Notes: generated by a model from the letters alone, not told the origin. Numbered from the stretch's first letter, positions 1-11,601 are shown. The stretch is 64,000 nt of DNA from Bradyrhizobium valentinum (GCF_001440405.1 NZ_LLXX01000033.1:58537-122536), one strand, 5' to 3'. Made by a program: numbers and translations.

Positions 1-98
1 GCGTCACCACGCTCAGCGGCTGGCGCGCAGGCAGCGAGGTCAATATCGAGGTCGACCTGATGGCCCGCTATGCGGCGCGGCTGTCGGAAATGAAGTGA
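1..98 (+). CDS. ribE: riboflavin synthase, C-terminal end (partial)
   Basis: Only the last 31 codons lie in the window; the reading frame is open from base 3 and stops with TGA at 96-98. The residues read TTLSGWRAGSEVNIEVDL followed by MARYAARLSEMK, which is the usual tail of the riboflavin synthase alpha chain (lumazine-binding repeat, ending VNxEVDLxARY). The enzyme dismutates 6,7-dimethyl-8-ribityllumazine to riboflavin. Lumazine synthase follows at 286, so this is a riboflavin cluster, though a palindromic repeat now sits between the two genes. The call rests on a short tail, but the context supports it. Confidence 0.8.
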   Translation, partial: VTTLSGWRAGSEVNIEVDLMARYAARLSEMK

Positions 99-107
99 CG
101 GTGCAGC

Positions 108-190
108 CGTCATTCCGGGGCGATGCGTTAGCATCGAACCCGGAATCTCGAGATTCCGGGTCTGGTCCTTCGGACCATCCCGGAATGACG
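108..190. repeat. palindromic intergenic repeat, family 1, copy 1
   Basis: The element starts with CGTCATTCCGGGG and ends with TCCCGGAATGACG, which are inverted, with inner arms around CCGGAATCTCGAGATTCCGG. A close copy lies at 38654-38733. It lies between ribE and ribH and can fold into a long hairpin. Confidence 0.8.
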
Positions 191-285
191 ATGTCTCTAG
201 TATTCGTGCTTGAGTATTCGTGCTTGGCTAAGCCACCCGCGGCGACTACATAACGCGCCGGTACCAGAGTGAAACGGATTGAAGA

Positions 286-777
286 ATGGCAGACGCACGG
301 CGCGCACCGCTGAAGGACCAGACCGACGTCACAGGCGCGCGCGCGCTGATCGTCGAGGCGCGGTTCTATGACGATATTCAGGACGCGCTGTTGGAAGGCG
401 CCGTCGCCGAACTGAAAGCTGCCGGCGTGACGCACGACGTCATCACGGTGCCCGGCGCGCTGGAAATTCCGGCCGCAATCGCGATTGCGCTCGATGCTGC
501 CGAAAAGAACGGCAAGCCTTATGATGCGGCAATCGCGCTTGGCTGCGTGGTGCGTGGTGACACCATCCATTTCGAGATCGTCTCGATCGAATCCTCGCGC
601 GCGCTGATGGATCTGGCGGTCGCGCGAAAGGTTCCGCTCGGTAACGGCATCATCACCGTCAACACCGATGCGCAGGCCTGGGCGCGGGCGCGCGCCAGCG
701 AGTTGAACAAGGGCGGCGATGCCGCGCGCGCGGCGCTGGCGATGCTGCGGATCAAGCGGCGGCTGACAAAGGCTTAG
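286..777 (+). CDS. ribH: 6,7-dimethyl-8-ribityllumazine synthase
   Basis: This enzyme condenses 5-amino-6-ribitylamino-uracil with 3,4-dihydroxy-2-butanone 4-phosphate, the penultimate step of riboflavin synthesis. The 163-residue length is normal. Visible family features are the substrate loop with VPGALEIP near residue 46 and the [11 protein letters not shown] segment near residues 87-97, whose His is the usual proton-transfer residue. The ATG at 286 gives the full N-terminus. nusB begins 3 bases after the stop, as in many alphaproteobacteria where ribH, nusB and thiL form one unit. Confidence 0.96.
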   Translation: MADARRAPLKDQTDVTGARALIVEARFYDDIQDALLEGAVAELKAAGVTHDVITVPGALEIPAAIAIALDAAEKNGKPYDAAIALGCVVRGDTIHFEIVSIESSRALMDLAVARKVPLGNGIITVNTDAQAWARARASELNKGGDAARAALAMLRIKRRLTKA

Positions 778-780
778 GCG

Positions 781-1275
781 ATGGCAGACAGCAAGAAGCC
801 AGCGAAAGCTCCCGACAAGAAAGCAAACCGCCGTGGCGCGGCGCGGCTTGCCGCCGTGCAGGCGCTCTACCAGATGGACATCGCCGGCGCCGGCATCAAC
901 GACATCTTCGCCGAGTTCGAAAGCCACTGGCTCGGCAACGAGGTCGAAGGCGACAAATATCTGCCTGCGGAAGCCGCCTTCTTCCGCGATGTGGTGTCGG
1001 GCGTGGTCCGCGACCAGGCAAGACTCGATCCTCTGATCGACGATGCGCTGTCGAAGGGCTGGCCGCTAAAGCGGATCGACGCGATTTTGCGCGCGGTGCT
1101 GCGGGCCGGTTCCTACGAGCTGGAGCACCGCAAGGACGTGCCTGGCCGCGTAGTCGTATCCGAATATGTCGATGTCGCGCACGCCTTCGTGGAGAAGGAC
1201 GAGACCGGCATGGTCAACGCCGTGCTCGATCAGATCGCGCGTCAGTTCCGCGCCGACGAGTTCGCGCGTGGCTAG
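781..1275 (+). CDS. nusB: transcription antitermination factor NusB
   Basis: NusB binds boxA RNA together with ribosomal protein S10 and promotes antitermination on rRNA operons. The 164-residue all-helical protein shows the family start RRGAARLAAVQALYQMD (residues 18-34) and the closing helix around KRIDAILRAVLRAGSYEL and VSEYVDVAHAF. The basic N-terminal extension of about 15 residues is common in rhizobia. It sits 3 bases after ribH, and its stop overlaps the thiL start by 8 bases, so the three are probably co-transcribed. Confidence 0.95.
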   Translation: MADSKKPAKAPDKKANRRGAARLAAVQALYQMDIAGAGINDIFAEFESHWLGNEVEGDKYLPAEAAFFRDVVSGVVRDQARLDPLIDDALSKGWPLKRIDAILRAVLRAGSYELEHRKDVPGRVVVSEYVDVAHAFVEKDETGMVNAVLDQIARQFRADEFARG

Positions 1276-2263
1276 CGGCAAACCAGCGTCCGGCGAGGAC
1301 GCGCTGATCGCACGCTATTTTCGGCCGCTTGCGACCGAGCCGGGCGCCTTCGGCCTCGACGACGACGCCGCGGCCCTAAAGCCAAACGGCGACGATGTCG
1401 TCGTGACGACGGATGCTATTGTCGAAGGCGTGCATTTTCTGCCCGACGATCCGCCCGATACGGTCGCGCGCAAGGCGCTGCGGGCGAATCTTTCCGATCT
1501 CGCGGCGAAGGGCGCTACGCCCGCCGGCTTCGTGCTGACGCTGGCCTTGCGCAGCGCCGACGATGCCTGGTTGAGGCCGTTCGCGGCGGCGCTCGGCGAG
1601 GACGCCACGCAGTTTAATTGTCCGCTGCTGGGCGGAGACACCGTCTCCACGCCGGGCCCGCTGATGGTCTCGGTCACCGCGTTCGGCCGTGTGCCGCCGG
1701 GCAAGATGGTTCATCGCAGCGGGGCCAAGCCCGGCGAGCGCGTGATGGTGACGGGCACGATCGGCGATGCCGCGCTGGGGCTTGCGATCCTCAAAGGCGG
1801 TAAAGTCCACGCCGCCGCAGCCGATATCGCTGCGCGCGACGCGCTGATCGGGCGCTATCGCGTTCCGCAGCCACGCGTGGCCATGGCTGAGATCGTTCGC
1901 GGCGGTGCCAGTGCGGCGATGGATGTATCTGATGGCCTTGCCGGCGATCTCGCCAAGCTGTGCGGCGTGTCCGGCGTATCCGCGGTGATCGATCTGGAGT
2001 CGATCCCGCTGTCCGGTGCGGCGCGGGATCTGGTGTCGCGCGGCGTTGTCGGACTGGAAACACTGATCGCCGGCGGCGATGATTACGAAATCCTGTGCAC
2101 GCTACCGCAGGATCGCGCCGAGGCGTTCGCGCAGGCTGCGCGGCACGCCGGCATCGCCGTGAGTTCCATCGGAACGGTGGTCGCGGGAAGCGCGGTTCCG
2201 AAATTCATCGATGGGCAGGGTAGAGAAATCGCGCTGGAACGGCTGTCTTACAGCCATTTTTGA
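1268..2263 (+). CDS. thiL: thiamine-monophosphate kinase
   Basis: ThiL phosphorylates thiamine monophosphate to the active cofactor thiamine diphosphate with ATP. The frame is open upstream inside nusB, but the GTG at 1268 is chosen because it gives a normal 331-residue protein beginning with the family motif (GEDALIARYF) and overlaps the nusB stop by 8 bases. Metal-binding acidic motifs are visible: GLDDDAAAL, TTDAIVEGVHF, GGDTVSTPGP and MDVSDGLAGDL. This is the AIR-synthase fold. The overlap suggests translational coupling to nusB. Confidence 0.94.
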   Translation: MASGKPASGEDALIARYFRPLATEPGAFGLDDDAAALKPNGDDVVVTTDAIVEGVHFLPDDPPDTVARKALRANLSDLAAKGATPAGFVLTLALRSADDAWLRPFAAALGEDATQFNCPLLGGDTVSTPGPLMVSVTAFGRVPPGKMVHRSGAKPGERVMVTGTIGDAALGLAILKGGKVHAAAADIAARDALIGRYRVPQPRVAMAEIVRGGASAAMDVSDGLAGDLAKLCGVSGVSAVIDLESIPLSGAARDLVSRGVVGLETLIAGGDDYEILCTLPQDRAEAFAQAARHAGIAVSSIGTVVAGSAVPKFIDGQGREIALERLSYSHF

Positions 2264-2470
2264 AAGGCGACGCCGTTAACGCCATTGGTTTTATTTCCCG
2301 TCAGCCATTGCTATTTCGCGGAAAACCTATAGGTGTATTGCCATTCGATTACCGTCGTGCCTTTTCGAACGCGCCCTAAGGGGCTTCTTCCAGAGACATC
2401 GTCGATATTGGATTTGAATCCGTGCGATCGCCGCGCGGAATGAAAGCCTATGTGCTTTGGAGAAGAGAAA
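2264..2470 (+). promoter_or_regulatory. long 5' leader region of the cold-shock gene
   Basis: About 200 non-coding, comparatively AT-rich bases lie between thiL and the cold-shock gene. Long structured leaders are typical of csp genes and may control mRNA stability and translation by temperature. No cold-box or clear promoter match was identified by eye, so the regulatory role is inferred from position only. Confidence 0.3.
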
Positions 2471-2680
2471 ATGGCTACAGGAACAGTGAAGTGGTTCAAC
2501 GGTCAAAAGGGTTTCGGTTTCATTGAGCCGAGCGATGGCAGCAAGGACGTGTTCGTGCACATCTCGGCCGTCGAGCGTGCGGGCCTCGGCGGATTGGCCG
2601 AAGGTCAGAAGGTTCAGTTCGAACTCAAGACCGACAAGATGCGGGGCAAGGTGAGCGCGGAAAACCTGTCGCTCGTCTAA
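2471..2680 (+). CDS. cold-shock protein, CspA family
   Basis: A 69-residue single-domain cold-shock protein that binds single-stranded RNA and DNA and melts RNA structure. Both RNP motifs are present: KGFGFIEP (RNP1) at about residues 14-21 and VFVHIS (RNP2) at about 30-35; the N-terminus [10 protein letters not shown] is the family standard. The ATG at 2471 is chosen over an in-frame start 21 bases upstream because it gives the family N-terminus. An AAGAGAAA tract just before it may be the ribosome site. Several paralogs are normal in Bradyrhizobium, so no specific symbol is given. Confidence 0.95.
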   Translation: MATGTVKWFNGQKGFGFIEPSDGSKDVFVHISAVERAGLGGLAEGQKVQFELKTDKMRGKVSAENLSLV

Positions 2681-3017
2681 GGCCTCGAAACGGTCGTTTC
2701 ACGGATGTACTGGAATGGCTAGTGAGCCCGCTCGATCCGGATAGGATTGGGCGGGCCCTTGTATTTTGGGCCCGACCTCAACCTCAAGGCAAGCGCCTGC
2801 CGCCGCGCGGGCGACAACTTCGCAGGCCCGGTTACCGGTGAATCCTTTCAAAAATCGACGGATTCTGGCCTCCGCGGCGTTGCGCCGAGGAGACGATTTT
2901 GGCATGGTCCCGCCGATTTGAGGTCACCCTTTTGGGCAGGGAAGGCCTCCATAATATGCGCCGGCCGCGCTCGCGGGATGGCGTGGGGCGGGAAAACCAG
3001 CATCTGAGGCAACTTCT
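2681..3017. other. intergenic region with a GC-rich hairpin
   Basis: No convincing gene is seen here. A perfect 7-bp stem (2752-2758 with 2768-2774, CGGGCCC/GGGCCCG, loop of 9) follows the cold-shock gene but lacks a T-tract, so it is at best a weak terminator. The rest is the presumed promoter and leader of hppA, with no clear motif. Confidence 0.4.
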
Positions 3018-5138
<2,121 letters not shown>

Positions 5139-5161
5139 GCGGCGTAAAGTCGATCAAAACG

Positions 5162-5196
5162 AAAACCCCGCGGTGCGAGCCGCGGGGTTTTTATTT
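5162..5196 (+). terminator. rho-independent terminator of hppA
   Basis: An AAAACCCCGCGG arm, a short GTGCGA-type loop and the complementary CCGCGGGGTTTT arm are followed by TTATTTT. This is a strong GC hairpin with a T-rich tail, 24 bases after the hppA stop. Confidence 0.93.
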
Positions 5197-5218
5197 TGGA
5201 AGTACCGAAATTCTACCA

Positions 5219-5302
5219 CGTCATTGCGAGGAGCGTATGCGACGAAGCAATCCACATCTAGTATGCGGCGATATGGATTGCTTCGCTTCGCTCGCAATGA
5301 CG
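5219..5302. repeat. palindromic intergenic repeat, family 2, copy 1
   Basis: Starts CGTCATTGCGAG and ends CTCGCAATGACG as an inverted pair, with internal GAAGCAATCCA/TGGATTGCTTC arms. Other copies are at 18271-18314, 20834-20949 and 36528-36612. Confidence 0.85.
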
Positions 5303-5309
5303 AGGACAG

Positions 5310-6314
5310 TCAATTCACATCCATCTGCAGGCCTTCGCGCTTGATGATTTCGCCGAACTTCGTCGTCTCGGCCTGCACGAAGTCGGAGAATTGCTGCGGC
5401 GTGCCCCAGTCTGCGGTAGCGCCCATGTTGGCGATGGTCTTCTTGAAGTCCTCACGCCCGAGCAGCGCCTTGATCTCCTTGTTGAGCGCCTCGACGGCGG
5501 GAGCAGGCGTTGCCTTGGGCAGGAAGACACCGAACCAGGACGAGACGTCGAACTTCGAAAGTTCAGGAGCGCTCTCCCGCATGGTCGGAACATTCGGAGC
5601 TAGCGCGCTGCGCTCGGGCGTGGTGACGGCGAGCGCAGTAAGCTTGCCTTCCTGGGTCTGCGGCAGCGTCGGGTACAGGTTGTCGAACAGGATCTGGATG
5701 TCCCCGGCGAGCGCCGCCTGCAGCGCCGGACCGGCGCCGCGGAACGGCACATGAACCATCTTCAGGCCGGTGAGCTGCAGGAACCAGGCGCCGGTGAGGT
5801 GAGGGCTCTGCCCGACGCCGGAGGAGGCGTAGGTCAGCTTGTCCGGATTGGCCTTGATGTAGGCGATCAGTTCGCCAATCGTCTTGATGCCGGTCGACGG
5901 ATGCGCCGACACGATGTTTGGAATCCGGATCATGTTGCTGACCGGCTGCAACTGATCGGCCTTGTAGGTCATGTTGCGGAAGATGCTGTAGGCGATCGCG
6001 TTCGGACCGGGATTGCCGACGAGGATGACATGGCCGTCCGCCTTGCCTCGCACGACTTCGGCGGTGCCGATGGTGCCGCCGCCGCCGGAACGGTTTTCCA
6101 CGACCGCCGACTGGCCCCAGGCCGTCTGCAGATGCGCGGCCAGCAGGCGTCCCATCACGTCGGTGCTGCCGCCGGCCGCCGCCGGCACGATAAGACGAAC
6201 GGTCTCGGTGGGGCGCCAGTCGGAGCCGAAGCTTGCGCGCGGCAAAATCGCCGCCGCCGAAACGGCTGCAGCTCCGGTCAAAATGCGGCGTCGAGAAATA
6301 GCTTTAATCGTCAC
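5310..6314 (-). CDS. TctC/Bug-family periplasmic solute-binding protein
   Basis: A tripartite-tricarboxylate-transporter receptor that would capture a carboxylated solute in the periplasm. The GTG at 6314 is chosen over an upstream ATG because a GGGAGTG ribosome site lies just before it and it puts a signal sequence at the N-terminus. That signal, SRRRILTGAAAVSAAAILPRA, has a twin-arginine look. Family features are VRLIVPAAAGGSTDVMGRLLA, VVENRSGGGGTIG and HVPFRGAGPALQAALAGDIQ. The length of 334 residues is normal. No TctA/TctB permease genes are adjacent, which is common for Bug receptors; the ligand is unknown. Confidence 0.93.
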   Translation of the reverse strand: MTIKAISRRRILTGAAAVSAAAILPRASFGSDWRPTETVRLIVPAAAGGSTDVMGRLLAAHLQTAWGQSAVVENRSGGGGTIGTAEVVRGKADGHVILVGNPGPNAIAYSIFRNMTYKADQLQPVSNMIRIPNIVSAHPSTGIKTIGELIAYIKANPDKLTYASSGVGQSPHLTGAWFLQLTGLKMVHVPFRGAGPALQAALAGDIQILFDNLYPTLPQTQEGKLTALAVTTPERSALAPNVPTMRESAPELSKFDVSSWFGVFLPKATPAPAVEALNKEIKALLGREDFKKTIANMGATADWGTPQQFSDFVQAETTKFGEIIKREGLQMDVN

Positions 6315-6439
6315 AAATTCACTCCCTGCTTGATTCTTGTTGGCAGGGACCGTAGGCAGCGCGCGCGCAGAGAGCAAGCGGGCGACTTGGCGCAGGATTT
6401 CCGCGTCGCGGAACAGCGTGAACCAGAACTGACCGAGCT

Positions 6440-6871
6440 CTAGTTAAAGCTGAGCAGCTTGAACAGCGGCGTCAGGTAGCTGAGCTCCTGGCCGGACGTG
6501 GGCGTAGTGCGGCTGATGAAATCGAAGATCTTGCCGTCCTGCAATCCGTAATTGGCGAGCCGCTGCACCTGGCGATTCTTGTCGAAGTAAATCGCGATCA
6601 CGCGCTGGTCGACGACCTGCTGATTCATGAATGCGACTTTGCGCTCGGAGCGCTGCGAAATGTAATAGAACACCTCGCCGTTCAAGGTCGCGACTGTCGA
6701 CGGCGTTCCCATCACGATCAGCACCTGATCCTGGCTGGCGCCGATCGGAATCTGCTCAAGCGCGTTGGGCGGCAGGATATATCCCTTTTGGAACTGCTCG
6801 CCGGTGCACCCCGCAAGTGTCGCACAGACCAGTGCCACGGCCGCCGCAGCGCGGAAGCCGCGCCAGCGCAT
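6440..6871 (-). CDS. bamE: outer-membrane assembly lipoprotein BamE (SmpA/OmlA)
   Basis: A small lipoprotein of the BAM complex, which folds beta-barrel proteins into the outer membrane. The start at 6871 gives MRWRGFRAAAAVALVCATLAGC, a lipoprotein signal with lipobox LAGC (Cys at residue 22). The BamE domain follows with GYILPPNALEQIPIGASQDQVLIVMGTPS and a beta-rich segment GEVFYYISQRSE. The length of 143 residues is typical for alphaproteobacteria. The gene is divergent from the bc1 chaperone gene at 7033, with 161 bases between the starts. In-frame starts exist further upstream but would bury the signal peptide. Confidence 0.93.
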   Translation of the reverse strand: MRWRGFRAAAAVALVCATLAGCTGEQFQKGYILPPNALEQIPIGASQDQVLIVMGTPSTVATLNGEVFYYISQRSERKVAFMNQQVVDQRVIAIYFDKNRQVQRLANYGLQDGKIFDFISRTTPTSGQELSYLTPLFKLLSFN

Positions 6872-7032
6872 GGTCAGGCGGCGAGGCGAGGGCACGCAGG
6901 TGCTCAGGTGGCTCATCTCGATCATTTCAGGAATTAGCCCGTCCTCTTGCATCGCGCGGTGCGTTGACGTACCGGGCAGCACGCTAGATTGCAACACGCG
7001 TGGCCCGGGAGGGCTCGCTTGCGGAACCCACA

Positions 7033-7581
7033 ATGCTTTGGCCATTCAATCACTTCAGGAAACCCCGGACGCGGTTGCGCGGCACCATCGAGGCCATCTA
7101 TGGCATGATCGTGACGCAGGCGCGAGAACCGTTGTTTTATAGGGACTTTGGGGTTCCGGACACGGTTAACGGCCGTTTTGACCTGCTTCTGCTGCATTTG
7201 TGGCTGGTCTTGCGCCGCCTGACATCGGTGCAGGGCGGCAAAGCCCTCTCACAGGGGCTGTTCGACCATTTTTGCAACGATATGGACGATAATCTGCGCG
7301 AAATGGCGGTTAGTGATCTCAAGGTGCCGAAGCGCATGCAGGCCTTCGGCGAAGCCTTCTATGGCCGGACGGCGGCCTATGACTTTGCGCTGACGGAGGG
7401 CCGTGAGGCACTGGCGCAGGCGATATGCAAGAATATCCTGAACGGCGAGAACATCGAAAAGGCCCGCCTGCTTGCGGCATATGCCGAGGCGGCGATGGCC
7501 GCTCTCGACCGCCTCGACGAGGCGACGCTGGTGAGCGGTTCGGCCAGGTTTCCCTTGCCGGAGAATGGCGCACAGCAATGA
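7033..7581 (+). CDS. ubiquinol-cytochrome c chaperone family protein (CBP3-like)
   Basis: A 182-residue protein matching the CBP3/UPF0174 family that assists assembly of cytochrome bc1. Visible family stretches are EAIYGMIVTQAREPLFYRDFGVPDTVNGRFDLLLLHLWLVL (residues about 19-59) and the FCNDMDDNLREMAVSDLKVPKRM region. The ATG at 7033 is preferred over an in-frame start at 7000 because MLWPFNHF gives the usual short N-terminus. Its TGA overlaps the next ATG (ATGA), indicating coupling with the DUF177 gene. The exact client protein is inferred from the family. Confidence 0.88.
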   Translation: MLWPFNHFRKPRTRLRGTIEAIYGMIVTQAREPLFYRDFGVPDTVNGRFDLLLLHLWLVLRRLTSVQGGKALSQGLFDHFCNDMDDNLREMAVSDLKVPKRMQAFGEAFYGRTAAYDFALTEGREALAQAICKNILNGENIEKARLLAAYAEAAMAALDRLDEATLVSGSARFPLPENGAQQ

Positions 7582-8165
7582 GCAAGAACGACGCAACAGA
7601 GAAGCTCGACCCGTGGCGCGTCCCCGTTGCGGTCGCGCAAATCTCCGAAACGGGCCTGCATCGCGACATCGAGGCCGATCAGGCCATCCGCAATGTGGTG
7701 GCCGAGACGGGCGGCTTGCGCGAGGTGTTGTCGGTGCAGGCATCCCTGGATGTGACGCCAGAGAGCGGTGGCCGCTTCCACGTGATGGGGCACGTGCGGG
7801 CGCGGATCGGACAGACCTGCGTGGTGACACTGGAGGAGATCGAGAACGACATCGAAGAGCCGATCGATCTGATCTTCGCGCCACCCGAGCAGATCCCGCA
7901 GATGGCCGCACTGGTCGATGAGGCCGGGGAGAGCGACGAGGAAACACCCGATCCGCCCGAGCCGATCGAGAACGGCATGATTGATCTCGGCAGGGTCGCC
8001 ACCGACGCACTGTATCTCGCGGTCGATCCATATCCGCGCAAACCCGGCGCTGTATTTGAACCGATGGTTGAGGCCGCCGATCCCGAAGATCACCCGTTCG
8101 CGGCGCTAAGGGCGTTGAAGGCAGCACCGAAAAAATCGGGCACCAGGAAGCCCAAGGGCAAGTAG
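7578..8165 (+). CDS. DUF177/YceD family protein
   Basis: A 195-residue acidic protein of the YceD family, linked in plants and some bacteria to 23S rRNA accumulation. Family features are the DPWRVPVAVAQI start, the C/T-rich core GQTCVVTLEEIENDIEEPIDLIFAP, and the late DLGRVATDALYLAVDPYPRKPGA motif. In many bacteria yceD is followed by rpmF and plsX; here rpmF is absent and plsX follows after 301 bases. The start overlaps the upstream stop by 4 bases. The molecular function is not well established. Confidence 0.88.
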   Translation: MSKNDATEKLDPWRVPVAVAQISETGLHRDIEADQAIRNVVAETGGLREVLSVQASLDVTPESGGRFHVMGHVRARIGQTCVVTLEEIENDIEEPIDLIFAPPEQIPQMAALVDEAGESDEETPDPPEPIENGMIDLGRVATDALYLAVDPYPRKPGAVFEPMVEAADPEDHPFAALRALKAAPKKSGTRKPKGK

Positions 8166-8466
8166 CCGGCTGCTAAAGTGGTCGGCGAAGCTGCCATCGG
8201 CTCGAGGTAGTTGTTATGTCCGATCCAGAAAATCTCGTAAGATATTGAATTGTATAGCAATACTTGTTACTCTTGATTTCGGGCCACACAACTTCCCTTT
8301 CGCCAAAAGACCGCGGTCAAGAGGTTGTGTCGGGACGGGGACACGCTATTGTCGCGGCCCGGCGGACGCGCGGTGTTGCGTTTCGCCGAGCACCGTGTAG
8401 CGGTGCCATTCCAGTGCGCGGCCGGGCTCTACGAGGGCCGCAAAAGATCAGGTTTCCGGGACGTTC
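8166..8466. other. intergenic region upstream of plsX
   Basis: No rpmF or other gene is recognisable in these 301 bases. The first half is AT-rich (around 8225-8285) and could hold the plsX promoter, but no clear -35/-10 pair was singled out. Confidence 0.4.
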
Positions 8467-9519
8467 ATGCCGCAAAAGGTTCGAATCGCGCTTGACGCCA
8501 TGGGTGGCGATGTCGGCGCATCGGTCGTCATTCCCGGCGCCGCAATCTCTTTGAAACGGCATCCAGACAGCGAGTTTCTGCTGTATGGCGACAGCAAGCT
8601 GATCGACGAGCAGCTCGCCAAATATCCAGCGCTGAAGGCGGCCTCGCAGGTCGTCCATACCGACGTGACCGTCAGCATGCACGACAAGCCGAGCCAGGCG
8701 CTGCGCCGCGGTCGCAAGAGCTCGTCGATGTGGCTTGCGATCGATGCCGTGAAAAGGGGCGATGCCCACGTGGCGGTTTCCGCGGGCAACACCGGCGCGC
8801 TGATGGCCATGGCGCGCTTCCACCTGCACACCATGGCCGGAATCGATCGCCCGGCGATTGCGGGCGTGTGGCCGACCGCGCGAGGCGATTCCGTCGTGCT
8901 CGACCTCGGCGCCACGATCGGCGGCGACGCGCGCCATCTCGTGGCGCTGGCGGTGATGGGCAGTGCGATGGCGAGCGTGCTGCTCAACCGGGAACGGCCC
9001 ACTGTCGGCCTCCTCAACATCGGGGTCGAGGAAATCAAGGGCCATGAGGAGATCCGCGAGGCCGCCGAGCTGCTCCGCGCGAGCCAGCTCAATTATATCG
9101 GCTTTGTCGAAGGCGACGGGATCGGCGCGGGCGCGGCTGACGTGATCGTGTCGGAAGGTTTCAGCGGCAACATCGCGTTGAAGGCCGCGGAGGGAACCGC
9201 ACGCCAAATGGCAGATTTTCTGCGCAATGCCATGGCTTCAAGCTGGTTTTCCCGGATCGGTTATCTGTTCGCCCGCAGCGCCTTCAAGGCGCTCCGAGAC
9301 AAGCTCGACCCGAACAAATCCAATGGTGGTGTGCTGCTCGGCCTGAAAGGCGTCGTTGTAAAAAGCCATGGCGGAATCAGCGCCGAAGGCTTTGCCTATG
9401 CGGTCGATGTTGGCTATGAGATGGTCCGCTGCGATCTCCTCACCAAGATCAATCATATGCTTAATCGCGACGGCAGTGCGCTGGCTCAAGCGCAGACCGC
9501 GCAGGAGGCTGTCTCGTGA
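8467..9519 (+). CDS. plsX: phosphate acyltransferase PlsX
   Basis: PlsX makes acyl-phosphate from acyl-ACP, the first step of phospholipid synthesis with PlsY. The 350-residue protein begins with the family signature [12 protein letters not shown] and shows [25 protein letters not shown] and the later [32 protein letters not shown]. It is peripheral to the inner membrane. The stop overlaps the fabH start (GTGA), the classical plsX-fabH arrangement that links phospholipid and fatty acid synthesis. Confidence 0.97.
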   Translation: MPQKVRIALDAMGGDVGASVVIPGAAISLKRHPDSEFLLYGDSKLIDEQLAKYPALKAASQVVHTDVTVSMHDKPSQALRRGRKSSSMWLAIDAVKRGDAHVAVSAGNTGALMAMARFHLHTMAGIDRPAIAGVWPTARGDSVVLDLGATIGGDARHLVALAVMGSAMASVLLNRERPTVGLLNIGVEEIKGHEEIREAAELLRASQLNYIGFVEGDGIGAGAADVIVSEGFSGNIALKAAEGTARQMADFLRNAMASSWFSRIGYLFARSAFKALRDKLDPNKSNGGVLLGLKGVVVKSHGGISAEGFAYAVDVGYEMVRCDLLTKINHMLNRDGSALAQAQTAQEAVS

Positions 9520-10493
9520 CTGCGAAACGTTCGGTCGTGCTGGGCTGCGGCTCTTATCTGCCGCAGAAGGTGCTGACCAATGCCGAACTGGCTGCGCGAA
9601 TCGATACTTCGGACGAGTGGATCGTGCAGCGCACCGGCATCCGGCAGCGCCACATCGCGGCCGAGGGCGAGTTCACGTCGCACCTAGCAATCAACGCTGC
9701 GCGCGCAGCGCTGGAGCACGCCGGCCTCGACGCCCAGGCGATCGATCTGATCGTGCTGGCGACTTCGACGCCGGACCATACTTTTCCAGCAACCGCGGTC
9801 GCCGTGCAGAACGAGCTCGGCATCCATCATGGCGCGGCCTTCGATCTGCAGGCGGTGTGTTCCGGCTTCGTGTTCGCGCTCGCCACCGCCGACAATTTCC
9901 TGCGCTCTGGCGCCTACAAGCGCGCGCTGGTGATCGGCGCCGAGACGTTCTCACGCATTCTCGACTGGAACGACCGCGGCACCTGTGTGCTGTTCGGCGA
10001 TGGTGCCGGCGCGGTGGTGCTCGAGGCGCAGGATCAGCCGGGCTTGCCTTCCGATCGCGGCGTGCTGACGACGCATCTGCGCTCGGATGGACGGCACAAG
10101 GCGAAGCTCTATGTCGATGGCGGCCCGTCGACGACCCGGACCGTCGGCCATCTTCGGATGGAAGGCCGCGAAGTGTTCAAGCATGCCGTCGGCATGATCA
10201 CCGACGTGATTGTTGATGCGTTCGATGCGACCGGCGCGACGGCTGATTCCATCGACTGGTTCATCCCGCATCAGGCCAACAAGCGAATCATCGATGCTTC
10301 AGCGCACAAGCTTCATATTGCGCCGCAGAAGGTGGTACTGACCGTCGATCTGCACGGCAACACGTCGGCGGCTTCGATTCCGCTGGCGCTGGCCGTCGCT
10401 GTCAAGGATGGACGCGTGAAGAAGGGCGATCTGGTGCTGTTTGAGGCCATGGGCGGCGGCTTTACCTGGGGTTCCGCTCTCGTGCGCTGGTAA
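9516..10493 (+). CDS. fabH: 3-oxoacyl-ACP synthase III
   Basis: FabH condenses acetyl-CoA with malonyl-ACP to start fatty acid chains. The catalytic triad is readable: Cys in [13 protein letters not shown] (about residue 113), His in [11 protein letters not shown] (about 250) and Asn in [12 protein letters not shown] (about 280). The length of 325 residues is typical. It starts with GTG overlapping the plsX stop by 4 bases, so the two are translationally coupled. ihfA follows after 131 bases. Confidence 0.97.
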   Translation: MTAKRSVVLGCGSYLPQKVLTNAELAARIDTSDEWIVQRTGIRQRHIAAEGEFTSHLAINAARAALEHAGLDAQAIDLIVLATSTPDHTFPATAVAVQNELGIHHGAAFDLQAVCSGFVFALATADNFLRSGAYKRALVIGAETFSRILDWNDRGTCVLFGDGAGAVVLEAQDQPGLPSDRGVLTTHLRSDGRHKAKLYVDGGPSTTRTVGHLRMEGREVFKHAVGMITDVIVDAFDATGATADSIDWFIPHQANKRIIDASAHKLHIAPQKVVLTVDLHGNTSAASIPLALAVAVKDGRVKKGDLVLFEAMGGGFTWGSALVRW

Positions 10494-10624
10494 GCGCGGC
10501 CTAAAAATACCGATTAAAATTGTAGTGATGTTCCATGCGTCTGCATGATGGTCGCTGTTGACCATTGCGTGCTAACCTCCTAATTTCAGGGAATAAATTG
10601 TTCGCCGAGAGTGCGGGGCAGGCG

Positions 10625-10954
10625 ATGACCGGGACCGGAAAAACAGTCACACGTGTGGATTTATGCGAGGCGGTCTACCAGAAGGTGGGCCTGTCGCGAA
10701 CGGAATCATCTGCGTTTGTCGAGCTCGTTTTGAAAGAGATCACCGATTGCCTGGAGAAGGGCGAAACGGTGAAGCTGTCGTCGTTCGGCTCCTTCATGGT
10801 GCGCAAGAAGGGTCAGCGTATCGGACGTAACCCGAAGACCGGTACCGAAGTGCCGATCTCGCCGCGTCGAGTGATGGTGTTCAAGCCGTCAGCTATACTG
10901 AAGCAGCGGATCAACGGCCACGCGCCCGGCAATGGTGAAAGCAAGACAGACTAA
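10625..10954 (+). CDS. ihfA: integration host factor subunit alpha
   Basis: A DNA-bending nucleoid protein that pairs with IhfB. The ATG at 10625 gives [25 protein letters not shown], the rhizobial N-terminus; an upstream in-frame start would add 20 atypical residues. The beta-arm motif [23 protein letters not shown], with the intercalating Pro, is at about residues 65-87. The length of 109 residues is slightly longer than the enteric protein because of a charged tail. It lies in the plsX-fabH-ihfA-MerR order conserved across alphaproteobacteria. Confidence 0.96.
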   Translation: MTGTGKTVTRVDLCEAVYQKVGLSRTESSAFVELVLKEITDCLEKGETVKLSSFGSFMVRKKGQRIGRNPKTGTEVPISPRRVMVFKPSAILKQRINGHAPGNGESKTD

Positions 10955-11032
10955 CGAGACCGAGTAACACGGCCGTGTAACAAGGCGAGTACTGCGTCTT
11001 CACCAACAAGATGAGTTGAGAGGAGCTGGCAT

Positions 11033-11587
11033 TTGGACAAGGCGCCGGATGCGTTCCGCACCATCAGCGAAGTCGCTGAAGAGCTCGATATTCCCCAGCA
11101 CGTGCTGCGGTTCTGGGAGACGCGGTTTGCCCAGATCAAGCCGATGAAGCGAAGCGGCGGGCGGCGTTACTACCGCCCCGACGACGTCGACCTGCTCAAA
11201 GGCATCCGTCGCCTGCTCTACGGCGAGGGCTACACCATCCGCGGCGTGCAGCGGATTCTGAAAGAGCACGGCATCAAATCGGTGCAGGGCCTCGCCGACC
11301 AGACTTCGGCCGTCACCTTCGGCGCCGTTGAGGAAGCGATCGGCCTCAGCCTGCAGGAGCCCGAGGAGGGCGAGACGCTGGCCGCCGGTGCCGACGACGA
11401 GGACTACGAGACCGAAGAAAAGGAAATCGACTACCGTTTTGTCGATACCGACGATGACGGCATTTTGCTCCCCTTCGCCAAGGGCAAGCCGGGACCTTCG
11501 GAAGCCGACCGCGAGCGGTTGGAGCGGGTCCTGCAGGAGCTGATCGCCTGCAAGCAATTGCTAGATAACGCCCTGAAGGACGGTTGA
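11033..11587 (+). CDS. MerR family transcriptional regulator
   Basis: A 184-residue regulator with an N-terminal winged-helix MerR domain: [48 protein letters not shown] spans about residues 7-55. The rest is acidic ([13 protein letters not shown] near residue 120) and ends in a helix, without cysteines for metal binding, so it is not a metal sensor of the classical type. The TTG at 11033 is supported by a GAGAGGAG ribosome site 7-8 bases before it. The position directly after ihfA is conserved in rhizobia; the target genes are unknown. Confidence 0.9.
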   Translation: MDKAPDAFRTISEVAEELDIPQHVLRFWETRFAQIKPMKRSGGRRYYRPDDVDLLKGIRRLLYGEGYTIRGVQRILKEHGIKSVQGLADQTSAVTFGAVEEAIGLSLQEPEEGETLAAGADDEDYETEEKEIDYRFVDTDDDGILLPFAKGKPGPSEADRERLERVLQELIACKQLLDNALKDG

Positions 11588-11601
11588 GGGGGCTGTAAGA
11601 T

